NCBI RefSeq assembly: GCF_000430045.1
Contig: NZ_KE387023.1
Span: forward strand, 342,253 to 374,737
Direction: 5' to 3'
DNA from: Calidithermus chliarophilus DSM 9957
GTDB lineage: Bacteria > Deinococcota > Deinococci > Deinococcales > Thermaceae
Length of the DNA stretch: 32,485 bases
A model generated the notes under the pieces. The model worked only from the letters and a program-made list of their open reading frames with translations, was not told the origin of the DNA and made no database searches. Numbering within the stretch: position 1 is the stretch's first letter; each line of letters begins with the position of its first letter. The translations under genes were made by a program, and so were the position numbers. Below are positions 7,990 through 16,161 of this stretch, one piece after another.

Positions 7990-9822
7990 TCAAGGCCTGG
8001 CCCAGACGTTCTGGAAGAAGTCCTTGAGGCCGCTGACCTCGCGGGGGTCGGCCACGTCGGGGTTGATGTAGGCCATCTGGGCGATGGCGGTCGGGGTGCC
8101 GAAGAGCATGCGGTAGTCGTCGGCGATCATCTCGGTCCTGCTCCAGTTGTAGCTCGAGTCCAGCCGCGGGTCGCCCGCGATGCCCCGGGCGTTGAGGTAG
8201 CTGCTCCAGTCGCCCTGGCGGGAGAGGTAGAGGTGGTAAAGCGTCCAGACGTGGCCGTACTCGTGGGCCAGGACGGCGTCGGGGCGGTCGGTGAAGGCGT
8301 AGCCCGCCTTGGCCTGGAGGTAAAGGGTGGCCCTGAAGCCGGTGTACAGCCCGCCCGACTGCGACACGCTGGTGGCGGTGGAGGAAGGGTAGGTGGTCTG
8401 CACCTTGACGGTCAGCGACGGGCCGACGCGCTCGAGCTCGTAGGCGTTGGGCCTGAGCAGGTCGTAGATCTGCTGCGCCGTCCAGCCGCTGACGTCGGAG
8501 AAGATCTGGATGGTGACGCCCTCGGGCGTGACCAACTGTTCCTTGACCCCCGGCGGCAGCGAGGTGCTGTTGCTGACGTTGACGCCCAGGCTGGCGCTGG
8601 CGGTGTTGCCCGAGGTGTCGGTAGCCCGGACGGTGAGGGTGTGGGCCCCGTTGCCGAGGCCGGTGGTGTCGAGGGTGAAGCTCCAATTGGCCGTGCCCTG
8701 CGCCAGCCGGTAGGCCCCGCCGTCCACGCTCAGCTCCACCTTGGCGACCGCGACGTTGTCGCTCGCGGTCCCGGCCACGCTCACCGTGCCGCTCAGCGTG
8801 GCGCCCGCGGCGGGGCTGGTGAAGCCGACGGTCGGGTTGGTGGTGTCGGGCGGGGTGTAGGTCAGGGAGAGCGCGGCGGTGCCCTTGTTGCCGGCGGCGT
8901 CGTAGGCGTTGACCACGACGGCGTTGGCCCCGGCCGCCAGCCCGCCGAGCGCGAAGCTGAAGTTCAGCGTGGCCGCGCTGGTGATGCTCAGGTTCTGCTC
9001 GGCCCCGCCGTTGAGCTGGTAGGTCATGCGGGTCACGGCGACGTTGTCGCTCGCCTGGCCCTGCACCGTGACGCTCGAGCTGCTCAGCGTGGCGCCGTTG
9101 GCCGGGCTCGAGATGCTCACGGTGGGCGCGGTGCCGTCGGGCGGGGGAGCGGGGGGGCTGTAGACCACGCCGACCGAGCTCGAGCCCACGTTCCCGGCCG
9201 CGTCGTAGGCGTTGACGGTGAGGGTGTTGCCGCCCGCGACCAGCCCGCTGGCGGTGAAGCTGAAGTCGACCGAGGCGCTCTTGCTGATGCTCAGGCTCTG
9301 CTCGGGGCCGCCGTTGAGGCGGTAGGTGAGCCTGCTGACGGCCCGGTTGTCGGTCGCCCTGCCCTGCACGGTGACGCTCGAGCTGCTCAGCGTGGCGCCG
9401 TTGGCCGGGCTGGAGATGCTGACGACCGGCTTGATGGCGTCGCCGCCGTTGCCCCGGTTCACCTGGACCGTGGCGGTGCCGAAGTTCCCCGCCGCGTCGT
9501 AGGCACTCACCGTCAGGAGGTTGTCGCCGGGTTTGAGCCCCGCCACCTTGAACCCGAAGCCGGCCTTCCTCCCGGGGCCGACCCTGACCTCCCGCTCGGC
9601 CCCGCCGTTGAGCCGGTAGGTCAGCCTGACCACTCCCTGGTCGTCGCTCGCCTCGCCGAGCACGTCCAGGTCGTCCTGCTCGAGGCTGACCCCGGTCGCG
9701 GGGTAGCTGATGACTACGGCCGGCTTGGCCTGGTCCGAACCCGGGGGTTCGGCGGTCTCAGGGGTGCGCTGGCCGCAAGCCACGAGCACGACAGCCAGCG
9801 CTGAGAGAAGATATTGCCTCAC
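7990..9822 (-). CDS. Lipoprotein with four Ig-like repeats and HEXXH metallopeptidase-like domain
   Basis: The 610-aa protein starts at GTG 9822, set by a strong GGAGG (minus strand, 9831-9827) four nt upstream. The signal peptide has a lipobox ending LVAC (Cys16). Four bacterial Ig-like repeats cover residues ~35-425, each with SPANGATLSSSSV-type starts and VNAYDAAGN-type ends. The C-terminal ~170 residues contain AHEYGHVW (His520, Glu521, His524) and, 40 residues later, SRTEMIADDYRML with Glu564 as a plausible third zinc ligand, i.e. a gluzincin-like site. Inference: an exported, lipid-anchored zinc peptidase or a relative, held out from the cell by Ig modules. No exact peptidase family was assigned. 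It converges on the Cna-B-type surface lipoprotein across one shared terminator. Confidence 0.8.
   Translation of the reverse strand: MRQYLLSALAVVLVACGQRTPETAEPPGSDQAKPAVVISYPATGVSLEQDDLDVLGEASDDQGVVRLTYRLNGGAEREVRVGPGRKAGFGFKVAGLKPGDNLLTVSAYDAAGNFGTATVQVNRGNGGDAIKPVVSISSPANGATLSSSSVTVQGRATDNRAVSRLTYRLNGGPEQSLSISKSASVDFSFTASGLVAGGNTLTVNAYDAAGNVGSSSVGVVYSPPAPPPDGTAPTVSISSPANGATLSSSSVTVQGQASDNVAVTRMTYQLNGGAEQNLSITSAATLNFSFALGGLAAGANAVVVNAYDAAGNKGTAALSLTYTPPDTTNPTVGFTSPAAGATLSGTVSVAGTASDNVAVAKVELSVDGGAYRLAQGTANWSFTLDTTGLGNGAHTLTVRATDTSGNTASASLGVNVSNSTSLPPGVKEQLVTPEGVTIQIFSDVSGWTAQQIYDLLRPNAYELERVGPSLTVKVQTTYPSSTATSVSQSGGLYTGFRATLYLQAKAGYAFTDRPDAVLAHEYGHVWTLYHLYLSRQGDWSSYLNARGIAGDPRLDSSYNWSRTEMIADDYRMLFGTPTAIAQMAYINPDVADPREVSGLKDFFQNVWARP
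9068..9411 (-). repeat. Intragenic direct repeat in the Ig region
   Basis: A 41-nt segment at 9068-9108 is identical to 9371-9411; the offset is 303 nt, exactly 101 codons, i.e. one Ig repeat. The surrounding repeat copies are also close. This marks recent duplication or gene conversion between Ig repeats 2 and 3 and is a likely site of length variation. Confidence 0.85.
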
Positions 9823-9854
9823 CTGTCCTCCAAAATGGAGATTTGATAGTTAAA

Positions 9855-9868
9855 CCCCGATAACGGGG
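9855..9868. promoter_or_regulatory. Small hairpin in the leader of the metallopeptidase gene
   Basis: CCCCG (9855-9859), a four-base loop and CGGGG (9864-9868) form a 5-bp stem, 33-46 nt upstream of GTG 9822 on the minus strand. It lies in a 294-bp intergenic stretch (9823-10116) that is AT-richer than the genes and also holds the terminator-like hairpin at 10008-10039. No convincing promoter box was identified there. Confidence 0.35.
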
Positions 9869-10007
9869 AATACAGCCCATCTAAACACGGGGGCTCGGGC
9901 TCTTTTTTAGAGACCGTTAAAGGCCTCCTTGACGTTGAAGAAACGAAGAGAAACCCCCGATAATTGCGCCATAAAGGCAAGTTTTCGTTTGGCTATCAAA
10001 GCAAGTC

Positions 10008-10039
10008 CACCCACCTTCAATAAAGAAGGTGGGTGTTTT
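10008..10039 (+). terminator. Intrinsic terminator-like hairpin on the plus strand
   Basis: CACCCACCTTC (10008-10018), loop AATAAA and GAAGGTGGGTG (10025-10035) form a perfect 11-bp stem followed by TTTT on the plus strand. Both flanking genes are on the minus strand. It could serve the hydroxybutyryl-CoA dehydrogenase transcript in the other direction, where the tail is only GACTTGCTTT, or end an unannotated plus-strand RNA. Confidence 0.6.
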
Positions 10040-10116
10040 AGAAAAAGACTCCGGTTTCGCGCGAGAACCATTAACTCGAGGTTTAGCTTCCCCGGCCAAT
10101 CGGGCTCGGGGGGAGC

Positions 10117-10989
<873 letters not shown>

Positions 10990-11046
10990 AGCAGTGACTC
11001 CTTCCCGCACGATTCTACCGAGCGGGAGGGGGGGCGGAGGGGGAGG

Positions 11047-11949
11047 CTAGCGGCTGCCCTCGGCCTTGAGCCTGGGGGCTTCGGCGCTCCTGACCTTGCC
11101 CAGCGTGTTGACCACCACCACCCCGACCAGCGCGACGGCCCCGCCCACCATCGACAGCAGCGCGGGCACCTCGCCCAGCCAGACGAAGGCGATCAGGGTG
11201 GCGATGAGGGGGTTGACGTAGAGGAAGCTCGTGACCCTCGAGGCGGGCGCCCTCGAGAGCGCGTAGGACCAGGTGATGTAGGACAGCCCCCCCGGCAGAA
11301 CCCCCAGGTAGACCACCGCCAGCGTGGCGGGGAGCGGGGCGGCCGCCACCTCCTGCGCCAGCCCGGGCAGGAAGACCAGCATCGGCAGCGTCCCCGCCCA
11401 GATGGAGTAGGCGGTGAATTGCAGCGCCGTGTAGCGGCGGTAGAAGGGCTTCTGCAGCACGAAGTACAGCGAGGTCGCCAGCGCGGCCAGCAGGATGAGG
11501 AGGGCCCCCGGCTGCAGCTCGAAGCCCCCGGGCTTGCCGAAGGCGATGAGCGCGACCCCCGTGAAGGCGATGGCGATGCCGGTCCAGCCCCACGGCGAGA
11601 TCTCCTCCTTGAGCAGGTGGCGCGACAGCAGCGCCGTGAACACCGGCCCGCAGGCGATGAGCAGGGCGGCGGGGCCGGCCAGCACCGTGACCTGCCCGAA
11701 GTTGAGCGCGGTGTGGTAGACGGTGATCCCCAGGAAGCTCACGGCGAAGATGCCCGGCCAGTCCTGGCGCCGGGGAAGCGGCATCCGCACGGCCAGCGCG
11801 TAGATCAGCAGGGTGAGCGAGGCCACCAGGAAGCGCAGCAGGGTGAGGTGGCCGGGGGAGTAGGCCTCGAGCCCCGCCCGAATCCCCGCGAAGGCCGAGG
11901 CCCAGGGCAGAAGGGTCAGCACAATCGCCAGCAACGTCCGGGAATCCAT
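11047..11949 (-). CDS. EamA-family (DMT superfamily) transporter
   Basis: The 300-aa protein has ten predicted membrane segments in two five-helix EamA repeats, the usual length and layout for drug/metabolite exporters. Characteristic pieces are [12 protein letters not shown] in helix 2, [29 protein letters not shown] in the first repeat (read as its parts) and [19 protein letters not shown] in the second. The substrate cannot be told from sequence; amino acid or metabolite efflux is common. The C-terminus is a short basic tail. A TAGACT box lies 6 nt before the ATG with no Shine-Dalgarno, so the mRNA is probably leaderless and the gene its own unit. Confidence 0.88.
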   Translation of the reverse strand: MDSRTLLAIVLTLLPWASAFAGIRAGLEAYSPGHLTLLRFLVASLTLLIYALAVRMPLPRRQDWPGIFAVSFLGITVYHTALNFGQVTVLAGPAALLIACGPVFTALLSRHLLKEEISPWGWTGIAIAFTGVALIAFGKPGGFELQPGALLILLAALATSLYFVLQKPFYRRYTALQFTAYSIWAGTLPMLVFLPGLAQEVAAAPLPATLAVVYLGVLPGGLSYITWSYALSRAPASRVTSFLYVNPLIATLIAFVWLGEVPALLSMVGGAVALVGVVVVNTLGKVRSAEAPRLKAEGSR

Positions 11950-11955
11950 TGTCAG

Positions 11956-11961
11956 AGTCTA
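11956..11961 (-). promoter_or_regulatory. Putative -10 box (TAGACT) of the EamA gene
   Basis: TAGACT on the minus strand ends 6 nt before ATG 11949. The same hexamer precedes the DUF402, dciA, lysZ and transposase genes here at 5-8 nt, which supports a leaderless-promoter element. Confidence 0.5.
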
Positions 11962-12025
11962 ATGGAGTCCGGCCGATTTGATCGATAGCCGAATTCCATT
12001 TGGCGAACCCGCCCCTGGCCCCTCC

Positions 12026-12745
12026 TCAGCGCCGGTCCTCGGCGATCTCCTCCATGCGGGCCTCGGCGGCGGGCTGGGCGCTGGCCGGCCGCACCGGCGG
12101 GGCCTCGCCCCCCGGCCGCCCGGTCGCCAGCTTCTCCTGCACCAGGGCCTGCACGCGCCGCATGGACTCGTGGGCGAAGCGCCGCTGCAGGCGCCGCCCG
12201 AACAGCCGGAAGCCCAGCGCGTAGAAGGGGTTGCGGATGGTCCCGGTGCGGGAGAAGGCGTGGATGCGGAAAAACACCTCGCCGCTGTCGAGCCGCTTGG
12301 CGACGGTGAACTCGATCTGGCCGCGCTCGAAGTGGCCCTCGAGCGTGGCGTAGTCGTAGCCCCACACCCGCTCGAGGCCCTGCCGGGTCTCGCGCAGCTC
12401 GTCCACCACGCCCCCCACCCGCACGCCGAAGAAGAAGGTGAAGCCCAGGAAACGCCCCCTCAGCAGCATGACCCGCTGCTCGAGGGGCCGCTCGGGGAGG
12501 AAGATGCCGGTGATGAGGCCGGGCGGGGGGAAGCGGTACTCGCGCAGCACCTCCTGCGCCGCGCGGAAGGAGCCCCCGGGCAGGGGCTCGCCGGGCGGCT
12601 CGGGGGGCAGGTCGGCCTCGTAGTCGTCGATGTTCCAGCCCGCCTCGCGGGTGTACTCGCTGCGGCGGCTGAGGTCGAGGTTGAGCGGGCGCCGCTCGAG
12701 CGCCTCCAACCGCTCGCGGTAGCGCTCGCGGGGGGGCTCAGCCAC
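12026..12745 (-). CDS. DUF1990 (UPF0548) family protein
   Basis: The 239-aa protein matches the remembered DUF1990 pattern: WGYDYATLEGHFERGQIEFTV in the middle (read as parts VWGYDYATLEGH and ERGQIEF), and FRLFGRRLQRRFAHES at 180-195. The family is of unknown function, with a fold proposed to be SRPBCC-like. The C-terminal ~30 residues are a Pro/Ala/Glu-rich extension. The start GTG 12745 overlaps the end of the upstream gene by 8 bp, with GAGGAG placed about 7 nt before it, so translation is probably coupled. The N-terminus is rich in Arg and Glu. No signal peptide or membrane segment is evident. Its role is unknown; the pairing with a second protein of similar pattern suggests a heteromer or a split two-domain protein. 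Confidence 0.75.
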   Translation of the reverse strand: MAEPPRERYRERLEALERRPLNLDLSRRSEYTREAGWNIDDYEADLPPEPPGEPLPGGSFRAAQEVLREYRFPPPGLITGIFLPERPLEQRVMLLRGRFLGFTFFFGVRVGGVVDELRETRQGLERVWGYDYATLEGHFERGQIEFTVAKRLDSGEVFFRIHAFSRTGTIRNPFYALGFRLFGRRLQRRFAHESMRRVQALVQEKLATGRPGGEAPPVRPASAQPAAEARMEEIAEDRR

Positions 12746-13289
12746 GCCCCAGCTCCTCCGTGACGACCTCGACCTTGCCCAGTTGCCGCCCGCCGCTGTA
12801 CTTGACCACCCGCTTGCAGAAGGTCACCCACACCCGCTCCTGCACCATCTGCCCGAGCTTGAGGCTGGAGTAGGCCAGTTGCACCAGCCCGTCGCGCGAG
12901 CGCGCCCAGGACTCGATGCAAAAGCACAGCACCCCCGGCATCTCGGGGTCTTCCTCGAGGGTGAAGCGGATGTGCCCGGCCTCGGGGTGGCCCTTGAGCG
13001 TCAGCAGCGTGAAGGAGGTCTCCCCCACCTCCACCACCCGCACCGCCCCGTTCCAGGGCCCGAAGATGGTGATGTCGTACTCGTCGCCCACCTTCATGAC
13101 CCAGGGGTGGCCGTGCCGCTTCTCGAAGTCGGCCAGTTGCGCCGGGGCTAAGCTCGCCAGGTTGGCCTTGACGAAGGCCATGAGCTCTCGCGGCGCCATG
13201 CGGGCGTCGGAAAAGCGCACCTGGTAGCGCCGGTGGAACAGCGCGCCGGTGCCGTCCCTGGCCGGTTGTGCCTCCTTGCCTCCCACCAT
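12738..13289 (-). CDS. DUF1990-like protein, upstream partner
   Basis: The 183-aa protein shows a second DUF1990-like signature: FTLLTLKGHPEAGHIRFTL, then CFCIESWARS and ERVWVTFCKRVV near the end (compare TLxGHxxxGxxxF plus IxSxARS in the family). The open frame extends upstream to GTG 13388, which would add a basic, partly hydrophobic 33-residue stretch. ATG 13289 is preferred because TAGCCT lies 7 nt before it, as in other leaderless genes here, and no Shine-Dalgarno precedes the longer start. If the long form were used the hydrophobic stretch LGLLGALSLALMV could act as a signal or anchor, so the start is uncertain. It overlaps the next DUF1990 gene by 8 bp. Confidence 0.65.
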   Translation of the reverse strand: MVGGKEAQPARDGTGALFHRRYQVRFSDARMAPRELMAFVKANLASLAPAQLADFEKRHGHPWVMKVGDEYDITIFGPWNGAVRVVEVGETSFTLLTLKGHPEAGHIRFTLEEDPEMPGVLCFCIESWARSRDGLVQLAYSSLKLGQMVQERVWVTFCKRVVKYSGGRQLGKVEVVTEELGRG

Positions 13290-13296
13290 CAGGGCA

Positions 13297-13302
13297 AGGC
13301 TA
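13297..13302 (-). promoter_or_regulatory. Putative -10 box (TAGCCT) of the DUF1990 pair
   Basis: TAGCCT on the minus strand ends 7 nt before ATG 13289 and fits TANNNT. It supports the shorter start and a leaderless two-gene transcript. Confidence 0.42.
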
Positions 13303-13424
13303 AGTGCGCCGAGTAAGCCCAATCTGTGCGCCAGTTGAGCGCGGGCTGATTGCCGGACGAACGGAAGCGGGCCACCCGCGGCCCTCACCCCGCTTCCCGC
13401 GCGGGGTGTTCGCGGGAGCCGCTC

Positions 13425-13931
13425 TCAAGAGAGCACCTCGAGCCCCCACCCCAGCTCGATCCCCCGGCCCCTGAACATGGCCGGCAGGTCGTTGCCGTGC
13501 TCGGCCAGCGCGTTGATGAGCTCGTGCAGCGCGGCGGTGGCCCAGGCCGCCTGCCGGTGCGAGATCAGGCCAGCCTCGAGCGCGGCGAAGAGCTCCTCCG
13601 TGTCGAGCACGCGCACCGCCCGCTCCCGGGTGACGCCCAAGTCGAGGTAGAGGTCCTGCACGCTCCACACGCTCCCCTCGCGCCGCACGCTCACGATGTC
13701 CACGTAGTACTCGCACCAGTGCTCCCCCTGGTGCGGCGTGAAGCGGCACACCTGCCACCCCGGCCCCGGCAGGATGTGCGCCTGCCAGTAGCGGTAGAGC
13801 GGGTGGTCGTAAAACGGCCGCTCGACGTACAGGCCGTGGGGGTGCTCGAGGTAGACCCGCACCGGGAAAGTGCCCGCCTTAACGGTGTGCGTCCGCGCGG
13901 CGAGGTCATGGATTTGCACTTTCAGGCCCAT
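13425..13931 (-). CDS. DUF402 domain protein
   Basis: The 168-aa protein carries the DUF402 pattern: CEYYVDIVSV, then SVQDLYLDLGVTRE and VLDTEELFAALEAGLIS, the acidic DxxLD segment that binds divalent metal in this family. Relatives include FomD-like and YgaC-like nucleoside di/triphosphate phosphatases, so nucleotide or nucleotidyl hydrolysis is plausible but not shown. The N-terminal half (residues 1-75) is a beta-barrel-like region with HxHP and WQVCRFTPHQGEHW. There is no signal peptide. ATG 13931 is preceded by TAGACT at 5 nt, again leaderless style. Downstream of its stop comes the DUF1990 pair after 135 nt; a common transcript is possible but each has its own box. Confidence 0.75.
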   Translation of the reverse strand: MGLKVQIHDLAARTHTVKAGTFPVRVYLEHPHGLYVERPFYDHPLYRYWQAHILPGPGWQVCRFTPHQGEHWCEYYVDIVSVRREGSVWSVQDLYLDLGVTRERAVRVLDTEELFAALEAGLISHRQAAWATAALHELINALAEHGNDLPAMFRGRGIELGWGLEVLS

Positions 13932-13936
13932 GAACC

Positions 13937-13942
13937 AGTCTA
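13937..13942 (-). promoter_or_regulatory. Putative -10 box (TAGACT) of the DUF402 gene
   Basis: TAGACT on the minus strand ends 5 nt before ATG 13931. The spacing is at the short end, but the hexamer is identical to that before the EamA, dciA and transposase genes. Confidence 0.42.
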
Positions 13943-13954
13943 CCGGATGGGAGC

Positions 13955-13982
13955 GGTCAGCTATCAGCCCTCAGCCCTCAGC
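13955..13982. repeat. Short heptamer array (YATCAGC/CCTCAGC type)
   Basis: Four consecutive 7-bp units: GGTCAGC, TATCAGC, CCTCAGC and CCTCAGC. It belongs to the same composite family as the larger array that begins 90 bp further on. The DNA between them (13983-14071) holds a CCCCTCCCC-rich stretch and a C6/G6 hairpin. Confidence 0.75.
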
Positions 13983-14046
13983 GAAAGGCCCGTGGAGATC
14001 CCCTCCCCGTCCCTCCCCGCGCGCGGGTAGGGTTTATCCCCCCCAA

Positions 14047-14065
14047 CCCCCCTTGCTAAGGGGGG
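14047..14065. other. GC hairpin next to heptamer array 2
   Basis: CCCCCCTT (14047-14054), loop GCT and AAGGGGGG (14058-14065) form an 8-bp stem. No T-tract follows on either strand, so a terminator call for ilvE is weak. Confidence 0.4.
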
Positions 14066-14071
14066 GACAAG

Positions 14072-14225
14072 ACGTCTTGCGTCTTGCGTCTTGCGTCTTG
14101 CGTCTTGCGTCTTGCGTCTTGCGTCTTGCGTTTTGCGTTTGGCGTCTTGCGTCTTGCGTTTGGCGTTTGGCGTTTTGCGTTTGGCTATCGGCTATCAGCT
14201 ATCGACTATCGGCGCTCAGCGTTCA
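14072..14225. repeat. Heptanucleotide repeat array 2 (22 units in perfect phase)
   Basis: There are 22 consecutive 7-bp units without a phase break: one ACGTCTT and seven GCGTCTT, then mixed GCGTTTT/GCGTTTG/GCGTCTT, then GCTATCG, GCTATCA, GCTATCG, ACTATCG, GCGCTCA and GCGTTCA. The array ends three bases before the stop codon of ilvE (minus strand). It is the longest and most regular array in the window. Confidence 0.95.
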
Positions 14226-14228
14226 CCC

Positions 14229-15188
14229 CTAACCCACGTACGTCAACCACGCCTCGTACTTAGGGTTCTGCCCCTGCACGGCCTCGAGGTACGCCTTGCG
14301 CAAGCGCATGGTGTGCTCGCCCGCGACGCCCCGGCCGATGGGGCGGCGGTCGAGGAAGGAGACGGGGGTGACCTCGGCGGCGGTGCCGACCATGAAGACC
14401 TCGTCGGCCATGTAGAGTTGGTCGCGGGTGGCGCGCACCTCGCGCACCTCGTAGCCCAGGTCGCGGGCGATGGTCATGACCGAGTCGCGGGTGATGCCCA
14501 TGAGGTTGACGCCGTGCTCGATGGCGTAGAGGGTGCCGCCGCGGAGGAAGAAGATGTTCTCGCCCGAGCCCTCGGCCACGTAGCCCTCCTTGTCGAGCAG
14601 CAGGGCCTCGTCGGCCCCGGCGTGGTGGGCCTCGATGCGGGCGAGGGCGCTGTTGACGTAGTTGCCCCCGATCTTGGCCTTGCCGGGGAAGACGTTGGCG
14701 GGGAAGCGGGCCCAGCTCGAGGTCACCAGCTTGGCCCCCTTGCGCACGGCCTCGTCGCCCAAGTAGGTTCCCCACTCCCAGGCCGCGATCATCACCTCGG
14801 CGGGGTTGTTGGGCAGGGGGTTGACGCCCAGGCTCGTCGCGCCCATCCAGGCCAGGGGCCGGATGTAGCAGCTCTTGTAGCCGTTCTCGCGCACGACCTG
14901 CAAGATCCCCTCCCGGACGGCCTCGGGGGTGAAGGGGATCTCCATCATCATGACCTTGGCCGAGTGGAAGAGCCGTTCGACGTGCTCGTCGAGGCGGAAC
15001 ACCGCCGGGCCTTTGGGGGTCTCGTAGGCCCGGATGCCCTCGAAGACGCTGGTGCCGTAGTGCAGGGCGTGGGTCAGCACGCTGACCTTGGCCTCCTCCT
15101 GGGGCACCATCTGGCCGTTGAACCAGATCAGGCCCGCCTTCATCCGGGTCTCGCCGCCGTACGACTTGGGTTTGATCTCGGTGGACAT
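14229..15188 (-). CDS. ilvE: Branched-chain amino acid aminotransferase
   Basis: The 319-aa protein is a fold-type IV PLP aminotransferase of the IlvE family, catalysing the last step of Leu, Ile and Val synthesis (2-oxoacid plus glutamate). Visible marks are ALHYGTSVFEGIRAY (residues 41-55), Arg110 in CYIRPL, the PLP lysine Lys172 in GKAKIGGNYVNS, the Glu-containing EGSGENIFF and the phosphate-binding GITRDSV and GTAAEVTP loops. The length is normal. ATG 15188 is set by GGAGG four nt upstream (plus-strand CCTCC 15193-15197); a TAGGCT box at 15205-15210 would give a leader of only about 10 nt. An internal Met16 is possible but lacks a ribosome-binding site. The gene is followed directly by heptamer array 2. 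Confidence 0.95.
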   Translation of the reverse strand: MSTEIKPKSYGGETRMKAGLIWFNGQMVPQEEAKVSVLTHALHYGTSVFEGIRAYETPKGPAVFRLDEHVERLFHSAKVMMMEIPFTPEAVREGILQVVRENGYKSCYIRPLAWMGATSLGVNPLPNNPAEVMIAAWEWGTYLGDEAVRKGAKLVTSSWARFPANVFPGKAKIGGNYVNSALARIEAHHAGADEALLLDKEGYVAEGSGENIFFLRGGTLYAIEHGVNLMGITRDSVMTIARDLGYEVREVRATRDQLYMADEVFMVGTAAEVTPVSFLDRRPIGRGVAGEHTMRLRKAYLEAVQGQNPKYEAWLTYVG

Positions 15189-15239
15189 CGTTCCTCCATG
15201 TGCCAGCCTATCGCGGCCCTGGCGCAGCAGATGCCCCGA

Positions 15240-16046
15240 TCATACTTCTTTCAGCAGCGACTGTAGCGTTTCAGGCAGCAGGTGACGGTAAGCCGTCACA
15301 TCCTTCTGGCCCGTCTGGAGCTGCAGGAAACGGCGGGCGGTGTCCTGGAGCATGGGCAGGAGCTGGGGCTCGCGCACGACCTGCGGCAGCAGCTCGCGCA
15401 GTTGGGCCTCGAGGTCGCGCCCGGCCAGGTAGCGCGCGGCCAGCAGCATCTCCCCGTCGAGGCGGCTGCTCAGGGGGCGGCGGGTCAGGCGGCGGGCCTC
15501 CTTCTCGATGAGGGGGTCTTTGAGGAGCCGCTGGCAGCTCTTGCAGGGGTTCTCGGGGCTGGGGGAGCCGCAGACGACGCAGGGGGGGTGCGGGCTGGCC
15601 TTCTGCCGCCGCACCACGGCCCGGGCGGCCTTGTAGATGGCGCCCTGCAGGGCCTCGGGCATCTGCTGGGCCAGCGCCCGCAGGCGGTCCTCCTCCTCCG
15701 AGGAGAGGGCGGGCAGGGGCACGATCTCGGGCTGGGCCTTCTTCTTGCCCTTGCTCGGCCGCCCCACGCTGAAGCGCAGCTCGTGCACCGCGCCCGGCAG
15801 CTTCTCGCGGTAGCGCCGCAGGAACTCCTCGCGCATGTAGGTGAGCTGGTGGCCCACCACCGAGTCGGAAACGCGCACGTAGAGCACGCCGTCCTCCAGC
15901 CGCTCGGCTTCGGTGAGCTGGCTGAGGCTCTCGCCCGCGATCTCGGGCCACAACGCCAGCGCCGCGCCGCGCTTGAAGCCGGACTCGAGGCCGTGTTGCT
16001 TGAGGGCCTGCCCTAAGAGGTCGCTGATCAATCGAGGCTTGCCCAC
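15240..16046 (-). CDS. DciA-like (DUF721) protein with zinc-finger motif
   Basis: From GTG 16046 the protein is 268 aa. Residues ~5-95 are a DUF721/DciA domain (LISDLLGQALKQHGLESGF, then WPEIAGESLSQLTEAERLEDG read as parts, and VRVSDSVVGHQLTYMREEFL around the conserved LxxxxxxLLxxLN-type helix). DciA proteins load or assist the replicative helicase DnaB in bacteria lacking DnaC/DnaI. A Lys-rich linker (GRPSKGKKKA) leads to a CxxC-x8-CxxC motif (Cys156, 159, 168, 171) and a helical C-terminus, so this is longer than simple DUF721 proteins. The frame also reaches GTG 16130 and ATG 16127, but TAGACT 8 nt before GTG 16046 supports the shorter start. It is divergent from the arsR-like gene. Confidence 0.75.
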   Translation of the reverse strand: MGKPRLISDLLGQALKQHGLESGFKRGAALALWPEIAGESLSQLTEAERLEDGVLYVRVSDSVVGHQLTYMREEFLRRYREKLPGAVHELRFSVGRPSKGKKKAQPEIVPLPALSSEEEDRLRALAQQMPEALQGAIYKAARAVVRRQKASPHPPCVVCGSPSPENPCKSCQRLLKDPLIEKEARRLTRRPLSSRLDGEMLLAARYLAGRDLEAQLRELLPQVVREPQLLPMLQDTARRFLQLQTGQKDVTAYRHLLPETLQSLLKEV

Positions 16047-16054
16047 GGTTCCAT

Positions 16055-16060
16055 AGTCTA
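16055..16060 (-). promoter_or_regulatory. Putative -10 box (TAGACT) of the dciA-like gene
   Basis: TAGACT on the minus strand ends 8 nt before GTG 16046 and argues for that start over the longer frame. Confidence 0.42.
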
Positions 16061-16133
16061 TCGGCCGCCCGCCCCTTTCCAGGGCTGCGCCCGGCTGGAT
16101 TAAGACGGCCGGCCGGGTTTTATTCATCACAAC

Positions 16134-16161
16134 ATTTGATTATTTGAATATATTAATTTAC
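16134..16161 (+). promoter_or_regulatory. AT-rich promoter/operator region of the ArsR-SulP operon
   Basis: This very AT-rich stretch contains a TATATT -10 box (16149-16154) exactly 7 nt before ATG 16162. ATTTGA is directly repeated at 16134 and 16142. ArsR-family operators are often AT-rich sites of this kind overlapping the promoter, so autoregulation is likely, but no clean palindrome is visible. Confidence 0.5.

Noticed and set aside
7966-9804. A 612-aa plus-strand frame opposite the Ig-metallopeptidase gene
   Set aside because: Shadow of the minus-strand gene; low-complexity Gly/Val/Arg/Ala composition and no motif.
13290-13388. N-terminal signal peptide on the upstream DUF1990-like protein
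   Set aside because: It depends on the far GTG start without a ribosome-binding site; the TAGCCT box and ATG 13289 give a cytoplasmic protein of usual type, so it is kept only as an alternative.
14072-14225. CRISPR array
   Set aside because: Unit length is seven with no spacers and no cas genes nearby.
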